A stretch of 64,000 nucleotides of DNA from Erythrobacter sp. F6033 (GTDB lineage: Bacteria > Pseudomonadota > Alphaproteobacteria > Sphingomonadales > Sphingomonadaceae). The position numbers and the translations under genes were made by a program. The notes under the pieces are model-generated. The model made no database searches, was not told the DNA's origin, and saw only the letters and a list, made by a program, of their open reading frames with translations. This document shows positions 23,518 through 32,905 of the stretch, piece by piece. Location: positions 558,001 through 622,000 of the forward strand of contig NZ_JALKAZ010000001.1 in the NCBI RefSeq assembly GCF_023016005.1. The letters run 5' to 3'. Numbering within the stretch: position 1 is the stretch's first letter; each line of letters begins with the position of its first letter.

Positions 23518-25038
23518 TTAAATCGCGAGCGGGGAGCGGCAATGCTGGTTCAGGAAATCGGCGTGTTCAGGCATCTCTGCCACGGCATCCTGCATCGCTT
23601 GGGCAATGGCTTTCATGCGTTCAGCCACAGGCACCTGTTGGCGCATTTCGGCAATCGCTGGAGCACGCTCGGGTATAATGTCCTGACCCAGGTAAACGGC
23701 GATCCAGCTTGGATTGGCGAAGAGTTCGCGCTCGTCCGCCACCAGCATCCCCGACGTGCGGAAGTGATCGATTTTATACTGCAGGCTGTCCGGTATCTGC
23801 ATCGACGAGCAATATCGCCAAAGCTCCGCATCATCGCGTGTTGTTGCTTTGTAATGCAGAATAAGAAAGTCGCGGATGCGCTCATATTCAGTGGTCGTCT
23901 GTGCGTTGTATTCCTGCGTCAGCAGCGGAGACATTTCGCGGCCTGGCATCAAGGCAATAAGGCGCAAAATTCCATACTGGATCAGATGGAGGCTGGTGGA
24001 TTCAAGCGGCTCCATAAAGCCTGCTGAAAGACCGATCGCAACGCAGTTCTTTTCCCAGAACTTTCTCCGACGCCCGGTTACGAAACGCAGCGTTCGCGGC
24101 TCTGCAAGCGCTTCACCATCGAGTGATGATATGAGCGTCTGCGTTGCATCATCTTCGCTGATAAACTCGCTGCAATGGACATAGCCATTGCCGGTGCGGT
24201 GTTGCAGCGGAATTCGCCATTGCCAGCCGGCCTCTTTAGCGGTGGAGCGCGTGTAAGGCGTGATCTTGTCTTGCTTAGTACAAGGCACTGCAATGGCGCG
24301 GTCACACGGTAACCAACGCTGCCAGTTTTCATACCCCGTTTCCAAAGCGCCTTCGATCAATAGTCCACGAAACCCGCTGCAATCGATGAAGAATTCGGCA
24401 CCAACCGTCTCGCCGCTTTCGAGTGTTACACTTTCTATGAAGCCACTCTCGGCATCGCGTGAGACATCGCAGACGCGGCCTTCGATCCGTTTTACGCCGC
24501 GTGCTTCGGCAAATTTCCGAAGATAGGCCGCGTAAAGGCCTGCGTCGAAATGATAGGCATAGTCGAAGGTCGATTGGATCTTGCGGCGGTCTGCTTGTGG
24601 GTGAGCAAACTTCCCGGCTTTTGCCATTGCCCAGCACATCGAAAGATCGTCAATCGGTCCGCTGGTTCGTCCCGCAAGGCTTTCCCGCATCCAGTAATGG
24701 TAGAATGGAACTTTATCGAACTCCGCTCCATATTGGCCGAATGGGTGAAAATAGCTGCGACCCTTGCGAGCCCAGTCAACAAATTCGATGCCGAGTTTGT
24801 AGGACCCAGCGGTCTCTCTGACGAAGGTTGCTTCATCAATGCCAAGCCGTTGGTTGAAATTGCGAATGGGCGGAATTGTTGCTTCGCCCACCCCGACTGT
24901 GCCGATTGCGTCAGATTCCACGAGCGTGATTTGACAGTCTGGCCCAAGCGCATCTGACAGCGCGGCCGCTGTCATCCAACCGGCACTGCCCCCTCCAATA
25001 ATCGCGATTTCCCGAAGCGGACCAGCAGAAACGGCCAT
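23518..25038 (-). CDS. Tryptophan-halogenase-like flavoprotein, copy 2
   Basis: 506 residues from ATG 25038, one base after the LacI stop (TGACATG); a GTG four codons upstream is an alternative. Motifs parallel copy 1: GGGSAGW, ESDAIGTVGVGEATIPPI, YKLGIEFVDW and GWQWRIPLQHRTGNG, all expected of flavin-dependent halogenases. The C-terminus ADFLNQHCRSPLAI resembles the EQFIQQHCASD end of copy 1, so the two are full-length paralogues. It is the last gene of the amylase-glucosidase-LacI-halogenase operon, so its expression is probably tied to maltodextrin. The substrate is unknown. Confidence 0.9.
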   Translation of the reverse strand: MAVSAGPLREIAIIGGGSAGWMTAAALSDALGPDCQITLVESDAIGTVGVGEATIPPIRNFNQRLGIDEATFVRETAGSYKLGIEFVDWARKGRSYFHPFGQYGAEFDKVPFYHYWMRESLAGRTSGPIDDLSMCWAMAKAGKFAHPQADRRKIQSTFDYAYHFDAGLYAAYLRKFAEARGVKRIEGRVCDVSRDAESGFIESVTLESGETVGAEFFIDCSGFRGLLIEGALETGYENWQRWLPCDRAIAVPCTKQDKITPYTRSTAKEAGWQWRIPLQHRTGNGYVHCSEFISEDDATQTLISSLDGEALAEPRTLRFVTGRRRKFWEKNCVAIGLSAGFMEPLESTSLHLIQYGILRLIALMPGREMSPLLTQEYNAQTTTEYERIRDFLILHYKATTRDDAELWRYCSSMQIPDSLQYKIDHFRTSGMLVADERELFANPSWIAVYLGQDIIPERAPAIAEMRQQVPVAERMKAIAQAMQDAVAEMPEHADFLNQHCRSPLAI

Positions 25039-25039
25039 G

Positions 25040-26068
25040 TCAGCCGCCACAGCTTTCGCGGATCAGCAGGCTGGTTTCCAAACGCTGTGAAGTGGCCTTG
25101 CCGCCTTTCGTATCGATCAGCTTGGAGACGAGCATCCTGCCGGCAAGATTGGTATCTTGGTCGATAGTAGTCAGTCGCGGTGTAACGAGGCGCGCGGCGG
25201 GAATGTTGTCATATCCAACAACCGAAACATCATCGGGAACACTGCGCCCGCTCATGGTGAGCGCGCGGACAGCGCCGATTGCGATCAGGTCACTAGCGGC
25301 AAAAATCCCGTCGAATTGAATCCCGCGATTGATTGCGGAGCGCGCGGCGACTTCACCTGAGTGCACGTCGAAATGCGCCGGTACAACCAAGTCGCTTACC
25401 AGTTCAATATCGGCCTCATGCAAGGCCTGGCGATAGCCGCGAAAACGCTGTTCTGCTTCGGGCGCTTCGGTATCGCCGAGGAACAGAATTCGCTTGCGAC
25501 CCAGTCGGATCAGGTGAGAGGTCGCGCGCCGTCCGCCTGCGACATTGTCTGATCCGATGGTGCAATATTGTGCATCGGAAAACTCCGCGCCCCAGACAAC
25601 AAATCGGTCATCACGCGTCGCCAAAGCGTTGAAGCCATCGTGCAGAGAGCTTTGACCGATAAAGATCATCCCGGTCGCGCGGCTGGTGGTCATGGCGAAT
25701 TCTAGGTCCTCGGCGGATCGCGGAAAGACATGGCTGATGACCAGATCAGCATTGCGCTCGCGTGCCGCCTCGGCAATGCCTGCCAGCAATTCAAGAAAGA
25801 ACGGGTCGGCGACGCGCGTCTCGCGCGCTTGCGGCGCGGGGACGATGACTGCAATTGTCGCTTCTGCACCCACTGGTCCATTGGGCATGTGACTGCGGAA
25901 ATCATAATCATGCGCGCGCGCGATTTTCCAGATTTCCTGCTTGGTCCGGCGTTTGACCGCTGGGCTGTCGTTTAACGCGCGCGATACGGTTGAGATCGAT
26001 ACGCCAGCCTCGCGCGCGATATCTTCGAGCCGCGCGTTCTTTTTTACTTTTGTATCGGCTTCCTGCAT
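25040..26068 (-). CDS. LacI-family transcriptional regulator
   Basis: 342 residues. N-terminal helix-turn-helix with the LacI signature RLEDIAREAGVSISTVSRAL (residues 12-31) and hinge region, then a periplasmic-binding-protein-like effector domain (ATIAVIVPAP, DGIFAASDLIAIGAVRAL, VSVVGYDNIPAARLVTPRLTT). It is co-transcribed with alpha-glucosidase upstream (16-base gap) and halogenase copy 2 downstream (one-base gap). By analogy with MalR-type regulators it should repress the glucan genes until a maltose-like inducer is present. Candidate operators of the form TTGCAAANNTTTGCA occur at 20110 and 29732. Confidence 0.93.
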   Translation of the reverse strand: MQEADTKVKKNARLEDIAREAGVSISTVSRALNDSPAVKRRTKQEIWKIARAHDYDFRSHMPNGPVGAEATIAVIVPAPQARETRVADPFFLELLAGIAEAARERNADLVISHVFPRSAEDLEFAMTTSRATGMIFIGQSSLHDGFNALATRDDRFVVWGAEFSDAQYCTIGSDNVAGGRRATSHLIRLGRKRILFLGDTEAPEAEQRFRGYRQALHEADIELVSDLVVPAHFDVHSGEVAARSAINRGIQFDGIFAASDLIAIGAVRALTMSGRSVPDDVSVVGYDNIPAARLVTPRLTTIDQDTNLAGRMLVSKLIDTKGGKATSQRLETSLLIRESCGG

Positions 26069-26084
26069 GTCGCCAGCCGGCCCC

Positions 26085-27731
26085 TTATTTCGCCCAGTAA
26101 CCCGCGCGGCCGGCGATCCGGTTCGGGATTAATCCTGCGGCGCTTGCCTGATTGTGATCGGCGATCACCTGTGCCGTTTCGAATTCAGCTGGAGGAGACC
26201 AATCTAGTGTTTTCGTATCGAGATTGAAGGCACACAAAACTCGGCCTTCGTCCGATGATCTTACGAATGCGACAATGCCATCGGGGGTGTCAAGCAATTG
26301 ACTATCCCCGGCCAGCATTGGGGCAAGTGAATTGCGCAGAGTGAGCAACATGCGCGTGTAGCTTACCATGGATGATGTATCGGCAATTTGGCGATTGATT
26401 GCACGGTCCTTATGCGTGTCATCCAGCTTCAGCCAGGTTTGATTGGCCTGGGAAAATCCAGCTTGCGGCGCGCTGGCGTTCCACGGCAACGGCGTTCGCG
26501 CGCCGTCTCGGCCCAAAGTGTGCGGCCAATTGGCAATAGCTTCGGGATCTTGCAGATCTTCAAACGCCACATGACCCTGAGGCAGCCCCAGCTCTTCGCC
26601 TTGATAGATGATTGGATTGCCGCGCAGCGAGAGCAAAAGCAGCATGTTCAACCGCGAAATCTGATCAAGGTTTTCGCCATCAGACCAGCGGGTAACCGCA
26701 CGCGGCGCGTCATGATTTGAAAATGCCCAAGATGGCCAACCTTCGCCAGGCGTGCCGTCCCAGTGTGCGAGGCTTTGCTTCACAAGTTCCGCAGTCAAAT
26801 CGGGCGCATACAGAAAGTCGAAGTTGTAAGCGGAATCGAGCCTTTTACCATTAGCGGTAAAGGCCTTCATTTCGGCCAGCGGATCGGGTCCGCCGACTTC
26901 TGCCACGGTAAAGCGCTGAGGATACGCATCAATCGCGCTGCGGATACGTTCGAGAAATGCAGGAATATCATCATGTGACTGATTGAATTGCTTGATCTGC
27001 ATGTCAAATGGCCGCGTGACCTGATCCATCGGAGTGCCGGATGGAGGGTTGTCGCGCAATTGCGGGTCATGCATCGAGAAATTAAGCGCGTCGAGGCGGA
27101 AACCATCGACACCGCGATCTAGCCAGAACCGTGCCACATCCAGCACCGCGTCCTGAACATCGCGATTATGCATGTTAAGATCGGGCTGACAGGTCAGGAA
27201 GTTGTGCAGGTAATATTGCCGGCGAGGACCATCCCACTGCCACGCTGAACCGCCAAACACCGACTGCCAATTTGAAGGCGGCGAGCCATCCGGTTTGGGA
27301 TCAGCCCAGACATACCAGTCTGCTTTGTCATTCGCCTGATCTTTGCGGCTTTCCTGAAACCAAGCGTGCTGGTCCGAAGTGTGCGAATAGACCTGATCGA
27401 TGATGACTTTCAGACCGAGATCGTGCGCTTTTGTGATGATCGCATCGAAATCGTCGAAGTCGCCAAAGCTAGGATCAATCCCGCAATAATCAGATACGTC
27501 ATAACCGAAATCGCGCATGGGCGACGTGAAGAATGGCGAAATCCAGATCCCGTCCACACCGAGCGAGGCAATGTAATCGAGGCCTTCCACCACACCGCGT
27601 AAATCGCCAATGCCATCGCTATTCGTATCGCGAAAACTGCGCGGGTAGATCTGGTAGATTACGGCACCGCGCCACCAATCGCGGGCACCTGTGGCTGTCG
27701 CTGGATTTGAAATTGAAAGCGTTTCGTTCAT
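26085..27731 (-). CDS. GH13 alpha-glucosidase (oligo-1,6-glucosidase type)
   Basis: 548 residues from ATG 27731, whose ATGA overlaps the stop of the upstream amylase; an in-frame start 11 codons earlier has less support. The GH13 motifs are complete: GVDGFRLDALNF carries the nucleophile Asp, FTVAEVGGPDP the acid/base Glu, and FSNHDAPR the transition-state Asp. WWRGAVIYQIYPRSFRDTNSDG is the typical N-terminus of cytoplasmic or periplasmic alpha-glucosidases. No signal peptide is seen, so it probably acts on imported maltodextrins in the cytoplasm. Operon with amylase, LacI and halogenase. Confidence 0.92.
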   Translation of the reverse strand: MNETLSISNPATATGARDWWRGAVIYQIYPRSFRDTNSDGIGDLRGVVEGLDYIASLGVDGIWISPFFTSPMRDFGYDVSDYCGIDPSFGDFDDFDAIITKAHDLGLKVIIDQVYSHTSDQHAWFQESRKDQANDKADWYVWADPKPDGSPPSNWQSVFGGSAWQWDGPRRQYYLHNFLTCQPDLNMHNRDVQDAVLDVARFWLDRGVDGFRLDALNFSMHDPQLRDNPPSGTPMDQVTRPFDMQIKQFNQSHDDIPAFLERIRSAIDAYPQRFTVAEVGGPDPLAEMKAFTANGKRLDSAYNFDFLYAPDLTAELVKQSLAHWDGTPGEGWPSWAFSNHDAPRAVTRWSDGENLDQISRLNMLLLLSLRGNPIIYQGEELGLPQGHVAFEDLQDPEAIANWPHTLGRDGARTPLPWNASAPQAGFSQANQTWLKLDDTHKDRAINRQIADTSSMVSYTRMLLTLRNSLAPMLAGDSQLLDTPDGIVAFVRSSDEGRVLCAFNLDTKTLDWSPPAEFETAQVIADHNQASAAGLIPNRIAGRAGYWAK

Positions 27732-29563
27732 TGAGCCGTCTCTGATACCCGAGCGATGCACCATCCAAATGCAGGAAGTTCCAAGCTGACAGTACCTGGA
27801 GCAGTTACTTCAGTGGGACAATTCCCTGATTGAGTTTCCAGCTTCCGCGCATCATATCCGATAACAGATTTCACGCTGATCGGCGCGGACGACGAATTGA
27901 ATGCTAGAAGGTATTCGCGGCCTGTTTCGGGATCAAAGCGTGAAAAGCTCACCAAGCCGGGGCCGACATCATTATAGCTGCGTGTCACTTGCTCGCCGCC
28001 TCGCAACGCCGCATGCTTGGAACGGATTGCGGCGAACTCGCCAATCAGCTTGTACAACGGGTGCTGCATATCGAAATTCGCATCTGCTGTTGTCGCTTCT
28101 GTGCCGATCAGATCATTGTCGTTGTAACTGTCGGTCAGGCTGGGGAACATATCCTCACGCGCAGCCTGATCGTTGCCATCACCCACAAATCCTTGCTCGC
28201 TGCCCGAATAGACTACGGGCGAGCCGCGCAGAGTCATCAACATCGCATGGCCAAGCTTGACCCGATCAAGCAGTTCTTCCTGAGAAATTCCGGGATTGTC
28301 CGCTTTCACCAACGTTGAAAAGCGCCCCATATCGTGATTGCCCAAGAAAGTGGGCAATGTTCGCGCCGTTTCCTGCCCTCCTTCGTAATTCACATCACCA
28401 TCAAACATTTCGACCATCACACCTGCGGGCTGATTGCGCCCCAATGCATCTCGAACAGCGGCCTGAAACGCAAAATCTAGCACCGAAGGAAATCCATCAC
28501 GGCGTGTAAAACGAGCAAGAAAGCCGCTTTCTCGACTATCCGAATAGACCTCTCCGAAAATCAGGAAATTGGGAATCCCTTCCGCTTCGGCAGTCTCAAC
28601 CATGGCGGGCACAAAGGCTTGCCAAAACTCAGGGTTCACATGCTTGGCCGTATCAATCCGAAATCCGTCAATGCCAAACCGCTCAATCCAGCTGGCATAG
28701 ATGTCGATCATGCCGTCGAGCACTCGCGGATGCTCGGTATACAGATCATCAAGTCCAGCAAAATCGCCATAGCGGCTGCTCTCCCCGCTAAAGGTTGTGC
28801 TGCCACGGTTGTGATAAAACGCCGGATCATTGAGCCATGCCGGGACTTTTACGTCTTTCTCGGCATCTGGAATGACGGGCGTGTACGCATAATCCGATGA
28901 CGTTAGCTTCGTGAAGTTCTCCGCAGTTTTCAGGTCATCGCCCATGAAGCCTTCATTGATGGACGTTCCGTCAGATGCACGGCGGGAGTAGGGGAAATCG
29001 GAGAGGCTGCGATACGCGTAATCGAAACTGTCCCCCTCGGCGTATCGAATGACATCGGCGGTGTGATTGGTGATAATGTCCATATACACCTTCATCCCGC
29101 GTGCATGCGCAGCGTCGACGAAGGCTTTGAATTCGGCATTGGTGCCGAAATGCGGATCAATGCTGGTAAAATCGGTCACCCAATATCCATGATAGCCCGC
29201 GCTTTCATTGCCTTTGGGGCCTTGGACCGCTTTGTTCTTGAAAATCGGCGCAAACCAGATCGCGGTCACACCCATGCCTTCGATATAGTCGAGCTTTTCG
29301 GTCAGCCCCTTAAGGTCACCACCATGGTAAAAACCTTTGTGGGATGGGTCATATCCATGCGTTAGACGGTCACCCTTTATGCCGCCTCTATCGTTGGACG
29401 AATCGCCATTTTCAAATCGATCAGGCAGGACAAAATAGATTATTTCATCTTCAGGAGGGCGCTCTCTGAAAGATGCCGTTTCTTCTGGTGCGTCACGCAT
29501 GGCCCAAGCTGCGGTGCTAAGGCTGCACAATGTGGCGAGGCTCAAGGCCAAGATTCGTTTCAT
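27728..29563 (-). CDS. Secreted GH13 alpha-amylase / cyclomaltodextrinase-like
   Basis: 611 residues from ATG 29563, preferred because GGAGGGG lies six bases upstream; an adjacent ATG at 29569 is too close to it. A signal peptide follows (KRILALSLATLCSLSTAAWA). Catalytic motifs are FGIDGFRIDTAKH (nucleophile), FLIFGEVYSDS (acid/base) and FLGNHDMGRF. The N-terminal part, YFVLPDRFENGDSSND and YHGGDLKGLTEKLDYI, is like CGTase/maltogenic amylase. It would act in the periplasm or outside the cell to shorten glucan chains. First gene of the minus-strand operon, divergent from the sugar transporter. Confidence 0.9.
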   Translation of the reverse strand: MKRILALSLATLCSLSTAAWAMRDAPEETASFRERPPEDEIIYFVLPDRFENGDSSNDRGGIKGDRLTHGYDPSHKGFYHGGDLKGLTEKLDYIEGMGVTAIWFAPIFKNKAVQGPKGNESAGYHGYWVTDFTSIDPHFGTNAEFKAFVDAAHARGMKVYMDIITNHTADVIRYAEGDSFDYAYRSLSDFPYSRRASDGTSINEGFMGDDLKTAENFTKLTSSDYAYTPVIPDAEKDVKVPAWLNDPAFYHNRGSTTFSGESSRYGDFAGLDDLYTEHPRVLDGMIDIYASWIERFGIDGFRIDTAKHVNPEFWQAFVPAMVETAEAEGIPNFLIFGEVYSDSRESGFLARFTRRDGFPSVLDFAFQAAVRDALGRNQPAGVMVEMFDGDVNYEGGQETARTLPTFLGNHDMGRFSTLVKADNPGISQEELLDRVKLGHAMLMTLRGSPVVYSGSEQGFVGDGNDQAAREDMFPSLTDSYNDNDLIGTEATTADANFDMQHPLYKLIGEFAAIRSKHAALRGGEQVTRSYNDVGPGLVSFSRFDPETGREYLLAFNSSSAPISVKSVIGYDARKLETQSGNCPTEVTAPGTVSLELPAFGWCIARVSETAQ

Positions 29564-29870
29564 TTTCATCCCCTCCGCATTGCTAAATGCCATCAAATGC
29601 ACAGTTTTGCAATTCTTTGTATTGGCATGATCTACACAGGCGCGACGCAGAAAACATCATAAAAATTAGTGGTATAATGATGAAAAATCGCAAATGGCGA
29701 AAAACTCTTTACCGCAAATAATTTAAGCATCTTGCAAATTTTTGCAGGACGGGCAAACTGCACCAGCCAGATCTTGCTAGCAGATGCGGGAAGGGCTGCG
29801 CATGGATAGTGCGTAGAGCGGGTTATTGTCACGCCAAAGTGCGTGGAGAAACTCGGGGAGAGGGATCGAA
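29564..29870. promoter_or_regulatory. Divergent promoter region, amylase operon / sugar transporter
   Basis: About 300 AT-rich bases between divergent glucan genes. TTGCAAATTTTTGCAG at 29732-29747 is a near-palindrome that differs at one central base from the inner part of the palindrome at 20110 and resembles MalR-type LacI operators. A further half site, GTTTTGCAA, lies near 29604, close to the amylase start. These are good candidates for control by the LacI protein of this locus. No separate gene is supportable here. Confidence 0.55.
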
Positions 29871-31463
29871 ATGACCAGCGAGAGCAACGCGTTGACCGGG
29901 CGCAAGCCTGCTATGAGTCCGGCGCAAATTTGGAACATGAGCTTTGGATTTCTCGGAATCCAAATCGGGTTTGAACTTCAAAATGGCAATGTCAGCCGGA
30001 TTTTCCAAACTCTGGGCGCAGAGGTTAACGAGCTGGCGATCCTATGGATTGCCGCACCTATGACCGGGCTGATCGTACAGCCAATTATCGGTTATATGTC
30101 AGACAATACGTGGGGCCGGTTCGGACGGCGTAGGCCGTATTTCCTGATCGGCGCGATCCTTGCCAGTCTTGCGCTGTTTATCATGCCCAACTCTCCCACG
30201 CTGTGGGTCGCTGCGGGCATGCTCTGGATTATGGATGCCTCGCTCAACATTACGATGGAGCCTTTCCGAGCTTTTGTCGGTGACAATCTTCCAGACAGGC
30301 AGCGGACGCGCGGCTACGGGATGCAGAGTTTCTTCATCGGCGTCGGCGCGGTTGTCGCGGGCGCGCTGCCATGGGCGATGACCAATTGGATGGGGCTGTC
30401 GAATACGGCGCCTGCGGGCGAAATCCCTGAAACCGTCCAATGGGCATTCTACATAGGCGGTGCCGCGCTCCTTTTGGCGGTCATGTGGACAGTCTTTCGA
30501 ACCAAGGAATACAGTCCTGAGCAGATCGCTGCATTTGAAAAAGCACGGCATGAGGCGCTCGGCATCGTTCACGGAGCAGCCAAAACTGTCCGCCGTACAG
30601 CACGTCAATTCTTTACCGGCGGGGCTGTTTGGGTTTTTGCAGGCGCTATCGTTGCTTCGCTCGTCGCATGGGGGCGCTCCGATATGCAGGCCCTCGAGGT
30701 AGGCAAGGAGCTTTATGTTCTGGCAGGCCTGATCGCGGCTTTTGGTGCTATCCAGATCACAGCGGGACTGCTGCGCAACGCGGACAAGGATGAAAACGGC
30801 TTTATGGAAGTCGTGAATGATCTGTTCGCGATGCCCAAGACGATGCGGCAATTGGCTGTGGTGCAGTTTTTTAGCTGGTTCGCGATGTTCGCGCTGTGGA
30901 TCTATGGCACGCCTGCAGTAACTGAATTTCACTTCGGTTCGAGCGATACAACCAGCAAACTCTACCAAGATGGGGCCGACTGGTGGAGCCTGATGGGTTC
31001 GGTGCGCAATGGCCTCGCCGCCGGAGCGGCACTGGTATTTGTGCTCATCGCTGCCAGAATTGAGCGACGCTGGCTGCACTGCCTTAATCTTACGATCGGC
31101 GCGCTCGGCTTTGCTGCGATGATCCTGATCACTGATCCGGCGCTTCTATGGATCGCGCAGATCGGGCTTGGCATCGCGTGGGCTTCGATCGTGTCGTTGC
31201 CTTACGCGATCTTGGCGGGATCGGTACCGGCGAAAAAGATGGGCATTTACATGGGCATCTTTAACATCTTCATCGTGGTGCCTCAGTTGATCGCTGCGAC
31301 GCTGCTTAGCTTTCTGATCTCCGCCTTTTTCGGAGGTGCGCCCATTTACGCCATGGCGATTGGTGCGGTTTCTTTCTTGCTTGCAGCAATCGCGACACTG
31401 TTTGTGACCGATAGGACAGCTGCGCCAGAATTGCCGCAAGCAAGCGCAGCGGGGACAGTATGA
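29871..31463 (+). CDS. MFS sugar transporter (SLC45/MalY-like)
   Basis: 530 residues from ATG 29871 with GGGGAGAGGG upstream. It has about 12 hydrophobic segments, the cytoplasmic loop GRFGRRRPYFLIGAI, which is diagnostic of the GPH/SLC45-like sugar porters, and IWNMSFGFLGIQIGFELQNG at the N-terminus as in sucrose/maltose porters. A long central insertion containing extra hydrophobic segments (about residues 220-320) is typical of the sphingomonad forms. It should import maltose or maltodextrins across the inner membrane after outer-membrane uptake. The 3' end overlaps the lipoprotein amylase gene by four bases. Confidence 0.9.
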   Translation: MTSESNALTGRKPAMSPAQIWNMSFGFLGIQIGFELQNGNVSRIFQTLGAEVNELAILWIAAPMTGLIVQPIIGYMSDNTWGRFGRRRPYFLIGAILASLALFIMPNSPTLWVAAGMLWIMDASLNITMEPFRAFVGDNLPDRQRTRGYGMQSFFIGVGAVVAGALPWAMTNWMGLSNTAPAGEIPETVQWAFYIGGAALLLAVMWTVFRTKEYSPEQIAAFEKARHEALGIVHGAAKTVRRTARQFFTGGAVWVFAGAIVASLVAWGRSDMQALEVGKELYVLAGLIAAFGAIQITAGLLRNADKDENGFMEVVNDLFAMPKTMRQLAVVQFFSWFAMFALWIYGTPAVTEFHFGSSDTTSKLYQDGADWWSLMGSVRNGLAAGAALVFVLIAARIERRWLHCLNLTIGALGFAAMILITDPALLWIAQIGLGIAWASIVSLPYAILAGSVPAKKMGIYMGIFNIFIVVPQLIAATLLSFLISAFFGGAPIYAMAIGAVSFLLAAIATLFVTDRTAAPELPQASAAGTV

Positions 31464-32842
31464 TGCAGTTGCGTACGCTTCCGCTGGCTCTGGCATCATC
31501 CTTGGCGCTGATCGGGTGCGAGGCTCCGCGACCGGGCGTGAGCTATGAGCCGCAAAGCTACGCCGAGTTTGAAAATGCCGAATGGACCCGCGATGCGGTG
31601 ATCTATCAAATGAACGCGCGGCAGTTCACGGCTGAAGGCACATTTGCTGCCGCGCAAAAGCATTTACCTCGTCTCGCCGAAATGGGAGTCGACGTTGTTT
31701 GGTTGATGCCGATCCACCCAATTGGCGAAGAGAAACGCAAAGGCACAATGGGCAGCCCGTATTCGGTGCTGGACTACCGCGCAGTCAATCCAGACCTAGG
31801 CACAGAGGAAGAATTCCGCGCGTTTGTCGATGCTGCGCATGAGCTTGGCCTAAAGGTCATTCTCGATTGGGTGGCGAACCATTCGGCTTGGGACAGCCCC
31901 TTGGTCACGGACCATCCGGAGTGGTATTCCCACACACCCGAAGGCGACATGATGCCGCCTGAGGGAACCGACTGGTCTGATGTTGCAGACTTTGATTATT
32001 CGAACGCCGAGCTTCGCGAATATATGACCGGCAGCCTCACTTACTGGGTGCGTGAATTTGATGTCGATGGATACCGCGCCGACGTGGCCGGATATGTCCC
32101 ACTTGATTTCTGGGAGACTGCACGCGGGGAGCTGAACGCCATTAAGCCAGTGTTTATGCTCGCCGAGTGGGAAACGCGCGATTTGCACCGCAGGGCTTTC
32201 GACGCCACCTATGCTTGGGACTGGAAAGAGGCGATGCAGAAGCTTGCTGCTGATGGCAGCGGGGCAGGGGCCATGCGTGGCTACTACACTGGGCAAAGCG
32301 TTACCTGGCCAAGCGACGCATACCGGATGGTCTACACTGACAATCATGACCAGAATTCATGGGACGGGGTGGCTTCAGATATTTACGGCCCGGCCTATGA
32401 GGCCGCAATTGCGTTGAGCTTCGTCGGTCCGGGCATACCGTTGGTCTATAACGGTCAGGAAGCCGATCTCGACAAGCAATTGGCGTTCTTCGAGAAGGAC
32501 GAGATTGAATGGAAAGAGGGGCAATATGACGGACTTTTCCGGCAATTGATCGCGCTCAAGACTTCGGAAAAAGCGCTTTGGAACGGGCGCTATGGCGCAC
32601 CCCTGGTCGATGTTCCGAACAGCGCAAGCGATGATGTTTTAAGCTTTGTGCGGGGCGAGGTAGGTGAGCGCATATTTGCGGTATTCAACCTTTCGCCGCG
32701 GCAGCACGGTGTGGCCTTTGAACTGGCGCGGCATCACGGCAATTATACGGACGCGCTTTCGAACGATCCTGCGCAATTCTCGGACGATACGTCGATCCCG
32801 CTTGCGCCGTGGGGCTACCGAATTTTCCGCGAAACTGAATAA
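31460..32842 (+). CDS. GH13 alpha-amylase-family lipoprotein
   Basis: 460 residues. The start overlaps the transporter stop (ATGATG). The N-terminus has a lipobox (SLALIGC, Cys about residue 21), so the enzyme is membrane-anchored in the periplasm or outer membrane. GH13 motifs: FDVDGYRADVAGYVP (nucleophile Asp), FMLAEWETRD (acid/base Glu), YTDNHDQNSW (third Asp). WTRDAVIYQMNARQFTAEG is the usual N-terminal strand. It probably cleaves maltodextrins in the periplasm together with the GH97 enzyme. A short C-terminal beta domain follows (FAVFNLSPRQHGVAFEL). Confidence 0.9.
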   Translation: MMQLRTLPLALASSLALIGCEAPRPGVSYEPQSYAEFENAEWTRDAVIYQMNARQFTAEGTFAAAQKHLPRLAEMGVDVVWLMPIHPIGEEKRKGTMGSPYSVLDYRAVNPDLGTEEEFRAFVDAAHELGLKVILDWVANHSAWDSPLVTDHPEWYSHTPEGDMMPPEGTDWSDVADFDYSNAELREYMTGSLTYWVREFDVDGYRADVAGYVPLDFWETARGELNAIKPVFMLAEWETRDLHRRAFDATYAWDWKEAMQKLAADGSGAGAMRGYYTGQSVTWPSDAYRMVYTDNHDQNSWDGVASDIYGPAYEAAIALSFVGPGIPLVYNGQEADLDKQLAFFEKDEIEWKEGQYDGLFRQLIALKTSEKALWNGRYGAPLVDVPNSASDDVLSFVRGEVGERIFAVFNLSPRQHGVAFELARHHGNYTDALSNDPAQFSDDTSIPLAPWGYRIFRETE

Positions 32843-32905
32843 AAATCGCAGCGGCCGAGATCCCGGAAACAACGCCGAGACTGCGGCTCTGCCGAGGAGG
32901 AAACA

